Positions 40,138-48,773 of a stretch of 64,000 nt of DNA are shown here, one piece after another. This DNA comes from Isoptericola cucumis. Its GTDB lineage: Bacteria; Actinomycetota; Actinomycetes; Actinomycetales; Cellulomonadaceae. The notes under the pieces are model-generated. The model did not search any database, was not told the origin of the DNA, and was given only the letters and a program-made list of their open reading frames with translations. The DNA lies in contig NZ_BMDG01000004.1 in assembly GCF_014635665.1 (NCBI RefSeq), positions 310,001 to 374,000 of the forward strand, read 5' to 3'. The translations under genes and the position numbers were made by a program. Numbering within the stretch: the first letter of the stretch is position 1; the number at the start of each line of letters is the position of its first letter.

Positions 40138-41409
40138 TCACTCGGTGGGCTCCTGCGGCGTCGCGAACTGCGGTTCGGCCGGTTCGCGCACCGCGGTGAT
40201 CTCCACGCGGTCGCGCGTGGTCGTGGTGGCCTCGGCCCCCGCGGTGCGCACCGTGGCGAGCGCGCCACCGGGGATCTCCAGCGCACGGTCCATCGTCTGC
40301 GGGTCACCGATCACCGTCCACACGTACGGGGACTCGAGCGGCTCGTCGTCGACGACGATCGCCCCGTCCTCGTCGCGGAACCAGGTCGAGGTCACCAGCC
40401 GCACGCCGTTGACCTCCACGACCTCCGCGCCCGCGTTGCGCAGCTCCTCGAGCACGTTGAACAGCTGTGCCGCCTCCAGGACACCGCCCGGGTCGGCGAT
40501 CTCGATCCGCACGCCGGGCCCCTCGGCAGGCAGGCGCCCCGACAAGATGCCTTCCGACTCGGCCCGCTGCTGCGCGAGCTCGAGCGCGGACTGCGCCTGA
40601 CCGGACCCCGACTCCAGGTCGTCCCGCGTGTCCTCCAGGCCGGCGACCTCCGCAGAGAGCTGCTCCGCCCGGTTCGTCACCTCGTCCAGGAGGCGTACCA
40701 GGTCCTCCTGACGTGCCGACGAGAGCTGGTCCGACGCCGACTGCTGCACCTGGACGACGAGGGCGAACCCCAGGGCCGCGCACAGCACGCCCGCGAGGAT
40801 CTGCGACCGCGCCGCCCGGGGGCGCAGCGCCGCACCCAGACGCCGCCACCCGCTCGTGGGCCCACCCTCCGCAGGCGTGCCGGCGCTCGCGGCCGCCGCC
40901 TGCTCGTCGGCGGCGGGGCGGACAGGCTCGCCGTCGGGGTCGGGTTCCGTGTCGTCGTGCGTGTCGTCGCGCCGCCCGGCTCGGTCGTCGTCCTCGGGTG
41001 CCGGCTCCGCCGTCCCCGGCGCGACCGGGGCGTGCGTGCCGTCCGGTTCCGCATCCTCGTCGGCGGCGCGCTCCGTCGGCGGCGCGTCGACGACCTCCGG
41101 CTCGGTCTCCGGCTCGTCCGCGGTGCCGTCGCGGTCGGAGTCGTCCGCCGTGACGTCGGGGGGCGACGGGAGGTCCTCCTCGGGGACGGGGTCCTCCGCC
41201 GGATCCTCGACGTCGTCGCCGGCCTCCTCGTCGGGGCCGTCGGTCTCCGGCTCGACGTCGTCGCCACGGGGGTCGACGTCCTCCGTGGCGGACGCGCCGT
41301 CGCCGTGCTCGGTCGCTTCGTCGGGCGTTCCGTCGGTCGCGGGTCCGGCCTCGTCCTGCTGCGGCTCGTCCGGCTCGTCGCCGGGACGCCCCGGGGTGCC
41401 GCTGCTCAT
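40138..41409 (-). CDS. DUF881 membrane protein with long acidic N-terminus
   Basis: 423 residues. Residues 1-175 are low-complexity, dominated by Asp, Glu, Pro and Thr, and must be disordered. One membrane helix (about 200-218: ILAGVLCAALGFALVV) precedes a coiled coil (about 228-275) and the DUF881 domain, with LEELRNAGAEVVEVNGVRLVTST and IGDPQTMDRALEIPGG. It is the Rv1825-like member of the block; the homologues of mycobacteria are linked to division-site assembly. ATGA overlap with sbp. The acidic extension is much longer than in the second DUF881 protein here. Confidence 0.85.
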   Translation of the reverse strand: MSSGTPGRPGDEPDEPQQDEAGPATDGTPDEATEHGDGASATEDVDPRGDDVEPETDGPDEEAGDDVEDPAEDPVPEEDLPSPPDVTADDSDRDGTADEPETEPEVVDAPPTERAADEDAEPDGTHAPVAPGTAEPAPEDDDRAGRRDDTHDDTEPDPDGEPVRPAADEQAAAASAGTPAEGGPTSGWRRLGAALRPRAARSQILAGVLCAALGFALVVQVQQSASDQLSSARQEDLVRLLDEVTNRAEQLSAEVAGLEDTRDDLESGSGQAQSALELAQQRAESEGILSGRLPAEGPGVRIEIADPGGVLEAAQLFNVLEELRNAGAEVVEVNGVRLVTSTWFRDEDGAIVVDDEPLESPYVWTVIGDPQTMDRALEIPGGALATVRTAGAEATTTTRDRVEITAVREPAEPQFATPQEPTE

Positions 41410-41738
41410 GCCTTGAACAGGTGCCGGCGGATGGCGGCGGCGTTGGAGAAGATCCGGATGCCGAGCACCACGACCACGGCGGTCGACAGCTGCGAGCCCA
41501 CGCCGAGCTGGTCGCCGAGGAACACGATGAACGCCGCGACGACGACGTTCGACAGGAACGACACCAGGAAGACCTTGTCGTCGAACAGCCCGTCGAGCTT
41601 GGCGCGCAACCCGCCGAAGAGGGCGTCGAGCGCCGCCACCACCGCGATAGGGAGATACGGCTGCAGCGCGACAGGCACGGTGGGCTGCAGCACCAGGCCG
41701 GCGACCACGCCGACCACGAGCCCGACCACGGCGATCAT
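41406..41738 (-). CDS. sbp: small basic family membrane protein (DUF1290)
   Basis: 110 residues with three membrane helices. IAVVGLVVGVVAGLVLQPTVPVALQPYLPIAVVAALDALFGGLRAKLDG is the family signature; a third helix and a basic tail (IRIFSNAAAIRRHLFKA) follow. It always sits between two DUF881 genes in this cluster and overlaps both by four bases here. A role with the DUF881 proteins at the membrane is likely but its molecular activity is unknown. Confidence 0.93.
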   Translation of the reverse strand: MIAVVGLVVGVVAGLVLQPTVPVALQPYLPIAVVAALDALFGGLRAKLDGLFDDKVFLVSFLSNVVVAAFIVFLGDQLGVGSQLSTAVVVVLGIRIFSNAAAIRRHLFKA

Positions 41739-42679
41739 GGGCGTTCCTCCTGCGTCTCTTCCTCGGTCTCATCCTCGGTACCGGTCACGCTGTCGTCGCC
41801 GCTGCCGCCCACCGGGCTCGCGTGACGCAGAGTCTGCGTCCCGACCCCCGGCAGCTCGAGCTCGCTCTGCGGGACCACGCTGGAGGAGATCCCGTAGCGC
41901 GACCCGAGGAGCTGCAGGTACGCCGGAGCGCCGGTCCGAGCGTACGCGGTCTGCATCGAGTCCTGGTCACCCACCGCGTGGATGACGTAGGTGGGCCCGG
42001 ACAGCGGCACGAGGTCCACGAGGATCGCGTCCCCGGCGTTGCGGATCGCCGACATCGACGTGAGCCGCTGGCCGTCCACCGCGATCGCCTCCGCACCCGA
42101 CGCCCACAGCGCGTTGACGACGGTCTGCACGTCGGCGTCGCGCACGCGCGAGCTCGGGTCGGTCTCCGCGTCCTCGAGCCCGCCGCCCCCGTCGGAGACC
42201 GTCACGACCAGCCCCGGCCCCGTCACCGGCGTGGACCCGTTCACGACGCCGTCGAGACGGAGGGTCTCCAGCAGCGCCGGGTCCTGACTCTCCAGCGCCG
42301 TGTGCTGCAGGGCCTCGATCTCGGCGCTGAGCCGCACCGACCGCGCCCGCAGGTCGTCGCCCGTCTCCCGCCGCTCCACGATCTGGTCCTCGAGCACCTG
42401 ACGGGCCTCGGAGACCCCGGCCTCGGGCGCTCGCAGCTCGCGCGCGGCAGAGACGGTCAGCAGGCCCAGCAGAACGCCGAGCAGGAGGAGCAGGACCACA
42501 CCCGAACCGCGCCGGCGGCGAGGCACGTCGTCGCCTCGGGCCGCGCGACGGGCGGCAGCCTCCGCGTAGCCCGGGTCGAGCGGCTTCTCCATGACCTCGA
42601 CGAGGAGCGTCATCGACTCGTCGGGGCGGCGCGCCCGCGGGCCGGCCGCCCCGGGCCGCGTCGGGGTCGGTGCGGTCAT
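41735..42679 (-). CDS. DUF881 membrane protein
   Basis: 314 residues: a basic N-terminal tail, one membrane helix (about 60-80: VVLLLLLGVLLGLLTV), a coiled coil (about 90-130: DQIVERRETGDDLRARSVRL) and the DUF881 domain containing TGPGLVVTVSDGG, VNALWASGAEAIAVDGQRLTS and IHAVGDQDSMQTAYARTG. It corresponds to Rv1823 in the mycobacterial order. Translation is coupled to sbp and to the phosphatidyltransferase gene by ATGA-type overlaps. Confidence 0.9.
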   Translation of the reverse strand: MTAPTPTRPGAAGPRARRPDESMTLLVEVMEKPLDPGYAEAAARRAARGDDVPRRRRGSGVVLLLLLGVLLGLLTVSAARELRAPEAGVSEARQVLEDQIVERRETGDDLRARSVRLSAEIEALQHTALESQDPALLETLRLDGVVNGSTPVTGPGLVVTVSDGGGGLEDAETDPSSRVRDADVQTVVNALWASGAEAIAVDGQRLTSMSAIRNAGDAILVDLVPLSGPTYVIHAVGDQDSMQTAYARTGAPAYLQLLGSRYGISSSVVPQSELELPGVGTQTLRHASPVGGSGDDSVTGTEDETEEETQEERP

Positions 42680-43278
42680 GCCTGTGCCTCCCCCGGGGCG
42701 TCGTCCGCGACGACGAGATCACGCGTCTGCCGCGCGTACTGGACCCCGGCCACCCAGTACAGTCCCACGCCCCACCACGTGAACGCCCAGCCGACGACGC
42801 TCGCCACCGCCCCGAGCGCCCCGGGCGCCGTCGCGAGCAGCAGGAGCGGGAACGCGTACAGCAGGGCGAACGTCGCCGCCTTGCCCACGAAGCTGACCTC
42901 CAGCGGCCCGTACCCGCGGCGCGCCAGCACCGGCGCCAGGCAGGCAAGCATGACGTCACGCGCCAGGATCACCACCACGAGCCACAGCGGGACGATGTCC
43001 CGCCACGCCAGGCCCACGAGGCTCACGAGGATGAACAGGCGGTCGGCGGCGGGATCGAGCACCTGCCCGAGCCGCGTGACCTGGTTCAGCCGCCGCGCCA
43101 GCACGCCGTCAAGCCAGTCCGAGAAGCCGGAGAACGCCAGCACGGCGAGGGCCCACACGTCCTGACCGACCACGATGAGCACCGCGAAGACCGGCACCAG
43201 CGCCAGACGCACCAGGCTCACCAGGTTCGGGACCGTGAGGACCGCACTGCTGATCTCCTGGCCTGGCTGCACGCGCAC
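42676..43278 (-). CDS. CDP-alcohol phosphatidyltransferase (PgsA-like)
   Basis: 200 residues with five or six membrane helices. The CDP-alcohol signature D-G-x2-A-R-x8-G-x3-D-x3-D is complete in DWLDGVLARRLNQVTRLGQ followed by VLDPAADR (about residues 57-85). It transfers a phosphatidyl group from CDP-diacylglycerol to an alcohol, probably glycerol 3-phosphate, in the membrane. It occupies the pgsA2 (Rv1822) position of the block. The start is a GTG at 43278; GTG 43272 is possible. It overlaps the DUF881 gene downstream by four bases. Confidence 0.9.
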   Translation of the reverse strand: MRVQPGQEISSAVLTVPNLVSLVRLALVPVFAVLIVVGQDVWALAVLAFSGFSDWLDGVLARRLNQVTRLGQVLDPAADRLFILVSLVGLAWRDIVPLWLVVVILARDVMLACLAPVLARRGYGPLEVSFVGKAATFALLYAFPLLLLATAPGALGAVASVVGWAFTWWGVGLYWVAGVQYARQTRDLVVADDAPGEAQA

Positions 43279-43280
43279 AT

Positions 43281-43528
43281 CCTACGCAGCGGGGACAAGC
43301 CGATTCCGCACCGCAACGACCGAGCAGTGGCCGAACTCACCGAGCCTCGCCGACCGGCCGGGCCGCCGACCGCGTACGATGGGAGCACCTTCGGAGTTCG
43401 TCGTGCCTCCCGTGTGTTCGTGCGACCTCGGCCCAAGAGCCAGGTCTGGTGTGTGTCCGGGAACCAGCGACCGCCTCGCCCCTCCGGCGTCGCAGGACTC
43501 CTCCCACCACCGAACGAACGGCATCTTC
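43281..43528 (+). other. 248-base leader region of the DEAD-box helicase gene
   Basis: Lies between the divergent phosphatidyltransferase start and the helicase TTG start. No gene supported. It may hold a long 5' untranslated leader, as cold-inducible RNA helicase genes often have; the stretch 43400-43528 is pyrimidine-rich before the start and no strong Shine-Dalgarno sequence is visible. Confidence 0.35.
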
Positions 43529-45394
43529 TTGAGCACTGACTCGACCCTGCCCACCGACGCCCCCACGGCGACGACCGACTCCACCGACTCCCCCGCCGGC
43601 CCCACGTTCAGCGACCTGAACCTGCCGGCCCCCCTGCAGGCCGCCGTCGACGACCTCGGCTTCGCCACCCCCTCCCCGATCCAGGCCCGCGCCATCCCCG
43701 CGCTGCTGGACGGCCGCGACATCACCGGCGTCGCGCAGACCGGCACCGGCAAGACCGCCGCCTTCGCACTCCCCCTGCTCGCGGCCGTCGACCCCGACGC
43801 CAGCGTCGCCCGCGGTCACGTGCAGGCCCTCGTCCTCACCCCGACCCGCGAGCTCGCCATCCAGGTCGCGGAGGCCGTCGAGTCGTTCGCCACGCACCTG
43901 CCCGGCCTGCACGTCCTGCCCGTGTACGGCGGGTCGCCGTACCCCCCGCAGCAGCGCGCCCTGCGCGACGGCGTCCACGTCGTCGTCGGCACCCCCGGCC
44001 GTGTCATGGACCACCTCGAGCGGGGCGTGCTCTCCCTCGAGGACGTCAAGTTCCTCGTGCTCGACGAGGCCGACGAGATGCTCCGCATGGGGTTCGCCGA
44101 GGACGTCGAGACGATCTTCAGCCAGGCTCCCGCCAAGCGCCAGGTCGCCCTCTTCTCCGCGACCATGCCGCCCGCGATCCGCGCCGTCGCCGACCACCAC
44201 ATGACCGACCCGGTGCAGATCACCGTGGACCGGCAGTCGAGCACCACCAGCACGGTCGAGCAGACCTACGCCGTGGTGCCCTTCCGTCACAAGGTCGGCT
44301 CCCTGGTGCGGGTCCTCGCCACCTCCGACGCCGACGCCACCATCGTCTTCACGCGCACCCGCAAGGACGCCGAGGAGGTCGGCGCCGCCCTGGTGGAGCG
44401 CGGCACCTCCGCCGCCACCATCTCCGGCGACGTCGCCCAGAAGGAGCGCGAGAAGATCGTCGAGCGCCTGCGCTCCGGCGCGCTCGACGTCCTGGTCGCG
44501 ACCGACGTCGCCGCCCGCGGGCTCGACGTCGACCGCATCGGCCTCGTCGTCAACTTCGACATCCCCCGCGAGCCCGAGGCGTACGTGCACCGCATCGGCC
44601 GCACCGGCCGCGCCGGGCGCAAGGGCCGCGCGATGTCCTTCGTCACGCCCCACGAGCGGGGCAAGCTCAAGCACATCGAGCGGACCATCCGCACCCAGCT
44701 CACCGAGGTGGAGATCCCCTCCCCCCGCGACGTCTCGCAGCACCGCGCACGGCGCCTCCTGGACGCCGTCGGCACTCGTGTCGAGGCGGGCCGCCTCGAC
44801 CTCTACACGCAGATGCTCCGTGAGCGGGCCGCGGCGACCGGGACCGACGCTCCCGTGGGCGATGCACCCTCCGACGCACCCTCCGACGGGCAGGACGTCC
44901 TGCAGGTCGCGGCCGCCCTCCTGGCGCTCGCGGTCGGCGACGACGGCCCCCAGCAGCGGGCCGCACAGGAGGAGCACGACCGTGAGCGCGCCGAGGCCAA
45001 GGGCGGTCGCAACCGCGAGACGCACCGTGCGGAGCGCGACGGCGACCGCGCCGTCCGGCACCCGCGTGCCGACGGCGACCGGGGCCGGCCCGTCCGGCGC
45101 TCGCCCGACGGCACCCGGTACCGCATCTCGGTCGGTCACACGCACGGCGCGCAGCCGCGCGGCATCGTCGGCGCCCTCACCCACGAGGGCGGCCTGTCCG
45201 GCAGCGACATCGGGAAGATCGACATCTTCGGGAACTTCTCGCTGGTGGACATCTCCCGGCCGCTCGACGACGCGACGATGAGCCGCATCGGCCGGGCGCA
45301 CGTCGCCGGCAAGGCCCTGCGGATCTCCCTCGACAAGGGGGCGCCGGAGCGTCGCGCCCCGCGCTCCGAGCGCCGGCCCGCCGCGGCCCGCTGA
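43529..45394 (+). CDS. deaD: DEAD-box RNA helicase with DbpA-type RNA-binding domain
   Basis: 621 residues from a TTG start (MSTDSTLP), chosen because no ATG or GTG precedes the Q motif in a sensible place. Motifs in order: FSDLNLPAPLQAAVDDLGF (Q region), AQTGTGKT, PTRELA, TPGR, DEAD (VLDEADEMLRMG), SAT, VATDVAARGLD and HRIGRTGRAG. After a charged, repeat-like linker (about 450-530) comes a DbpA-like RRM (YRISVGHTHGAQPRGIVGAL to FSLVDI) that binds structured RNA. It probably helps ribosome assembly and mRNA decay, especially in the cold. Confidence 0.93.
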   Translation: MSTDSTLPTDAPTATTDSTDSPAGPTFSDLNLPAPLQAAVDDLGFATPSPIQARAIPALLDGRDITGVAQTGTGKTAAFALPLLAAVDPDASVARGHVQALVLTPTRELAIQVAEAVESFATHLPGLHVLPVYGGSPYPPQQRALRDGVHVVVGTPGRVMDHLERGVLSLEDVKFLVLDEADEMLRMGFAEDVETIFSQAPAKRQVALFSATMPPAIRAVADHHMTDPVQITVDRQSSTTSTVEQTYAVVPFRHKVGSLVRVLATSDADATIVFTRTRKDAEEVGAALVERGTSAATISGDVAQKEREKIVERLRSGALDVLVATDVAARGLDVDRIGLVVNFDIPREPEAYVHRIGRTGRAGRKGRAMSFVTPHERGKLKHIERTIRTQLTEVEIPSPRDVSQHRARRLLDAVGTRVEAGRLDLYTQMLRERAAATGTDAPVGDAPSDAPSDGQDVLQVAAALLALAVGDDGPQQRAAQEEHDRERAEAKGGRNRETHRAERDGDRAVRHPRADGDRGRPVRRSPDGTRYRISVGHTHGAQPRGIVGALTHEGGLSGSDIGKIDIFGNFSLVDISRPLDDATMSRIGRAHVAGKALRISLDKGAPERRAPRSERRPAAAR

Positions 45395-45409
45395 CGCGGC
45401 CGCACCACC

Positions 45410-45457
45410 GACGCACGAGGCCCGCCCCGGGATCACCCGGGGCGGGCCTCGTGCGTC
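45410..45457. terminator. very strong bidirectional hairpin terminator
   Basis: Perfect 22-bp arms, 45410-45431 and 45436-45457, with a four-base ATCA loop, between the convergent helicase and PH-domain genes. No T-tract is needed at this stability. Confidence 0.9.
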
Positions 45458-45482
45458 TGGGGAGCTGCGTCAGACCGGTCGG

Positions 45483-45980
45483 TCAGGCGGGGTCGGTCGC
45501 CTCGCCGAGCTCGGTGACCAGCCCGCGCAGGCGGCGCGCCTCGCCCATCCCTCGCTCGCCGTCGGCCCGCTGGACCGCCATCACGGCGAGGGTGCCGCCG
45601 TCGGCCAGGTCGAGCCGGACCCACGGGTCACCTGGCCCGAGCCGGACCTCGACGATCTCCGGCCAGGCGAGCCGGCGGGTGTAGATGAGGTTGCGGACCG
45701 TGAGCACCTCCGGCGCCGGGACGGCGTGGACTCCCCCCAGCCGCCACAGCAGCCAGGTCACCGCCAGGGCGAAGGCGACGAAGGAGATCTTGGTGGCCGC
45801 CGAGGCGCCGAGCGGGCCGTTCGCCGTCAGGCCGACGACGACGCTGCCGCCCGCGGCCACCACCCACACGAACCATGCCGACACCCGGCCCCAGAGCGGT
45901 CGGAAGGTGCGCCAACGCTCGTCGTCACGCCCCGGGCCGACGGGGCCGGGCCCCGAACCGTCGCGATCGGTCGTGCGCAT
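45483..45980 (-). CDS. membrane protein with PH-like domain
   Basis: 165 residues from ATG 45980. Two membrane helices (about 35-55 and 65-82) are followed by a bacterial PH-like domain (about 95-160: VLTVRNLIYTRRLAWPEIVEVRLGPGDPWVRLDLADGGTL). Such proteins are membrane-bound and of unknown role, but in actinobacteria one commonly follows hisG, as here (58 bases downstream of hisG on the same strand). No catalytic residues are evident. Confidence 0.82.
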   Translation of the reverse strand: MRTTDRDGSGPGPVGPGRDDERWRTFRPLWGRVSAWFVWVVAAGGSVVVGLTANGPLGASAATKISFVAFALAVTWLLWRLGGVHAVPAPEVLTVRNLIYTRRLAWPEIVEVRLGPGDPWVRLDLADGGTLAVMAVQRADGERGMGEARRLRGLVTELGEATDPA

Positions 45981-46038
45981 GCTCACCACGCTGCCACCAC
46001 GGCCAGGTGCTCGACACCCGGCCACCCCGGCAGGCGCG

Positions 46039-46887
46039 TCACAGCCTGCTGGCGTGGATCGACGTCACGATGATCCCGCGCGCCCCGACCTCGTACAGCG
46101 CGTCCATGACGCGGTTGGTGTCGCCCCGGCGGACCATCGACCGCACCGCGGCCGACTCCCCGTTGTGCAGCGGGGACACCGTGGGCGACTCGAACCCGGG
46201 CGTCACGGCCACGGCGGCGTCGACGAGCTCGATCGGCACGTCGTAGTCCATGAGCACGTACTCGTGGGCGGTGATGACGCCCTGCAGCCGGCGGGTCACG
46301 ACCTGGAGCCCCTCGGGCTCGACGGCGTCCGCGTGCCGGATCAGCACGGCCTCGGAGCGCAGGATCGGCTCGCCGAAGATCTCCAGGCCCGCGGCCCGCA
46401 GCGTCGTGCCCGTCTCGACGACGTCGGCGATGACGTCGGCGACGCCGAGCTGCACCGAGCTCTCCACGGCGCCGTCGAGGTGCACGACGGCGGCGGGCTC
46501 GATGCCCTGCTCGGCCAGGTGCGCCCGGACGAGCGTCGTGTACGACGACGCCACCCGCTTGCCGGCGATCTGCGCCACCTCGGTGACGGTGCCGGCCGGG
46601 GCGGCGAACCGGAAGGTCGACGACGCGAAGCCGAGCGGCAGGTGCTCGACGGCGTCCGCCCCGGAGTCGAGGAGCAGGTCGCGGCCGGTGATCCCGGCGT
46701 CGACCGTCCCCGCCCCGACGTACACGGCGACGTCGCGGGGCCGCAGGAAGAAGAACTCGACCCCGTTGTCGGGGTCGGTGAGGACCAGCTCGCGGGTGTC
46801 GCGGCGCTGGCGGTAGCCGGCCTCCCGCAGCATCTCGCTGGCGGGGACGGACAGGGAACCCTTGTTGGGGACGGCGATACGGAGCAC
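46039..46887 (-). CDS. hisG: ATP phosphoribosyltransferase (long form)
   Basis: 282 residues, first enzyme of histidine synthesis, joining ATP and [28 protein letters not shown] opens the catalytic part, [20 protein letters not shown] holds the PRPP-binding signature, and residues 205-282 are the ACT-like regulatory domain that gives feedback inhibition by histidine, so this is the long HisG that works without HisZ. The GTG start at 46887 follows AAGAGG. hisE lies 116 bases upstream in the same direction, as usual in actinobacteria. Confidence 0.96.
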   Translation of the reverse strand: MLRIAVPNKGSLSVPASEMLREAGYRQRRDTRELVLTDPDNGVEFFFLRPRDVAVYVGAGTVDAGITGRDLLLDSGADAVEHLPLGFASSTFRFAAPAGTVTEVAQIAGKRVASSYTTLVRAHLAEQGIEPAAVVHLDGAVESSVQLGVADVIADVVETGTTLRAAGLEIFGEPILRSEAVLIRHADAVEPEGLQVVTRRLQGVITAHEYVLMDYDVPIELVDAAVAVTPGFESPTVSPLHNGESAAVRSMVRRGDTNRVMDALYEVGARGIIVTSIHASRL

Positions 46888-47003
46888 GGAAACCTCTTCG
46901 GTCGGATCAGGTCGGCGGGACGGAGGCGGGTCGGCGGGCTGCGAGGCGCGCTCGGTGGTCGCGTGGACGGGCTCGTGGTGTGCGAGCGTCACGCGCCGGG
47001 CGC

Positions 47004-47267
47004 TCACAGATGCGCGTACACGTCCTCCAGGGTCATCCCCTTGGCCAGCATCAGCACCTGAAGGTGGTACAGCAGCTGCGAGATCTCCTCGGCCGCTGCC
47101 TCGTCGCTCTCGTGCTCGGCGGCCATCCAGACCTCGGCGGCCTCCTCGACGATCTTCTTGCCGATCGCATGCACGCCGGCGTCCAGCTCTGCGACGGTCC
47201 CCGATCCTGCGGGGCGGGTCGCGGCCTTCTCGGACAGCTCGGCGAACAGGGAGTCGAAGGTCTTCAC
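47004..47267 (-). CDS. hisE: phosphoribosyl-ATP pyrophosphatase
   Basis: 87 residues from GTG 47267, the standard length. [30 protein letters not shown] and [14 protein letters not shown] carry the acidic helix residues of the MazG-like all-alpha fold that bind magnesium, and [20 protein letters not shown] ends it. It removes pyrophosphate from phosphoribosyl-ATP, the second histidine step. It precedes hisG in the same transcript direction. The 140-base region upstream contains an AT-rich stretch (47355-47370), a likely promoter for the his pair. Confidence 0.95.
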   Translation of the reverse strand: MKTFDSLFAELSEKAATRPAGSGTVAELDAGVHAIGKKIVEEAAEVWMAAEHESDEAAAEEISQLLYHLQVLMLAKGMTLEDVYAHL

Positions 47268-47411
47268 CGGACCAGCGTAGACGCCGGACCGGGCCCGTCC
47301 GGGCTTCCGTTCGTTCTCCGGGACGGAGGTCACAGGGGTTTCTCGGCGCTTGGCACACTATTTATTTCGGAGAAGCGAGGAGTGGTGTGCCCTCACCCCG
47401 CCTGGCGCCGG

Positions 47412-48074
47412 TCAGTGCGTGTGCCGGCTCGCCAGCCCGCGCAGCGTGGCGATCTCCTCGGGCACGCTCTCCGCCCCGTACACGGCCGAGCCCGCCACGA
47501 AGACGTCCGCCCCCGCCTCCGCGGCGCGCTCGATCGTCTGCCGCGACACTCCCCCGTCGACCTGGATCCACACGTCGAGGCCCGCGGCGCTCACGGCCTG
47601 CCGGGCGCGGCGGATCTTCGGCAGCGTCCCGTCGATGAAGGACTGGCCCCCGAAGCCCGGCTCGACCGTCATCACCAGGATCATGTCCACCTCGGCCAGC
47701 AGGTCGAGGAAGGGCTCGACGGGGGTCGCCGGGCGCAGGGCGACCCCGGCCCGCGCCCCCAGCCGCCGCAGCTCCCGCGCGAGCCGCACCGGCGCTGCCG
47801 CGGCCTCCGCGTGGAACGTCACGGACGCGGCCCCGGCCTCGGCGTACTGCGGCGCCCAGCGGTCAGGGTCGTCGATCATCAGGTGCGCGTCCAGCGGGAC
47901 CGGGGAGACCTGCGCCAGGCGCTCGAAGACCGGCAGCCCGAGCGTGAGGTTCGGCACGAAGTGGTTGTCCATGACGTCGACATGCGCGTAGTCCGCGGTC
48001 GCGATCGCGCCCAGGTCGCGCTCGAGGTTGGCGAAGTCGGCCGACAGGATGCTCGGGTTGATCAGCGCAGGCAT
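47412..48074 (-). CDS. rpe: ribulose-phosphate 3-epimerase
   Basis: 220-residue TIM barrel of the pentose phosphate pathway, interconverting ribulose 5-phosphate and xylulose 5-phosphate. [33 protein letters not shown] (metal and catalytic Asp), [20 protein letters not shown] and the phosphate loop VDGGVS to VAGSAVYG are all present. ATG 48074 is preferred; GTG 48080 adds two residues. In related genomes rpe follows rsmB directly; here a GNAT gene and hipBA lie between them. Confidence 0.96.
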   Translation of the reverse strand: MPALINPSILSADFANLERDLGAIATADYAHVDVMDNHFVPNLTLGLPVFERLAQVSPVPLDAHLMIDDPDRWAPQYAEAGAASVTFHAEAAAAPVRLARELRRLGARAGVALRPATPVEPFLDLLAEVDMILVMTVEPGFGGQSFIDGTLPKIRRARQAVSAAGLDVWIQVDGGVSRQTIERAAEAGADVFVAGSAVYGAESVPEEIATLRGLASRHTH

Positions 48075-48112
48075 GGACACAGCGTAGGCGTGCGATCCAC
48101 TACGCTCGCTCC

Positions 48113-48697
48113 GTGCTTCCGCTCCACTCCCCCGCCGGACCCCCGGCCGGCACGCCCGACGACGACGTCGACGCGCCGCAGGCGGCCGCCCCGGCCCGGC
48201 CCGCGGTGCGCGCAGCCGAGGCCGGCGACCTGCCGGCCGTGGCAGCCATCCTCGAGCCGTACGCCACCCGCACCGCCGTGACCTTCGACGAGGAACCGCC
48301 GTCCCTCGACGCCTGGTCCGCGCGGTTCGCCGACCTCGCCGCGCGCGGGCTCCCGTTCCTCGTGGCCGAGCTCGACGGCGAGGTCGTCGGCTACGCGTAC
48401 GCGTCGCCCTGGCGGCCGAAGACCGCGTACCGCTACACGGTGGAGGACTCCATCTACCTCTCCCCCGCGGCGCAGGGCCGCGGGGTCGGCACCCGGCTGA
48501 TGTCGGCGCTGCTCGACGCGTGCTCGCTCGCCGGGGTGCGCCAGGTGGTGGCCGTCGTCGCGGACGACCCGGCCGCCGCAGGCTCGCTGCCGCTGCACCG
48601 GCGGTTCGGCTTCGAGGTGGCCGGCGTGCTGCGCGACGTCGGCGTCAAGCACGGCCGCAGCGTCAGCACGATGCTGCTGCAGCGTTCCCTCGGCTGA
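48113..48697 (+). CDS. GNAT acetyltransferase, phosphinothricin/L-amino acid acetyltransferase-like
   Basis: 194 residues from GTG 48113. After a Pro/Ala-rich 35-residue leader the domain starts [32 protein letters not shown], characteristic of the PAT/MnaT group, with the acetyl-CoA loop [10 protein letters not shown] near residue 123 and the [22 protein letters not shown] end. It probably acetylates methionine sulfoximine-like or ordinary amino acids, protecting against toxic analogues. It is divergent from rpe by 38 bases and points at hipA's stop. Confidence 0.87.
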   Translation: MLPLHSPAGPPAGTPDDDVDAPQAAAPARPAVRAAEAGDLPAVAAILEPYATRTAVTFDEEPPSLDAWSARFADLAARGLPFLVAELDGEVVGYAYASPWRPKTAYRYTVEDSIYLSPAAQGRGVGTRLMSALLDACSLAGVRQVVAVVADDPAAAGSLPLHRRFGFEVAGVLRDVGVKHGRSVSTMLLQRSLG

Positions 48698-48773
48698 GAC
48701 GGAGGCGGAGCGCAGGGTGGGGGCCGAGGGACGAGGCACGCGCCCGTGGCGGAGCCGCAGTCTCGGCTGACCC

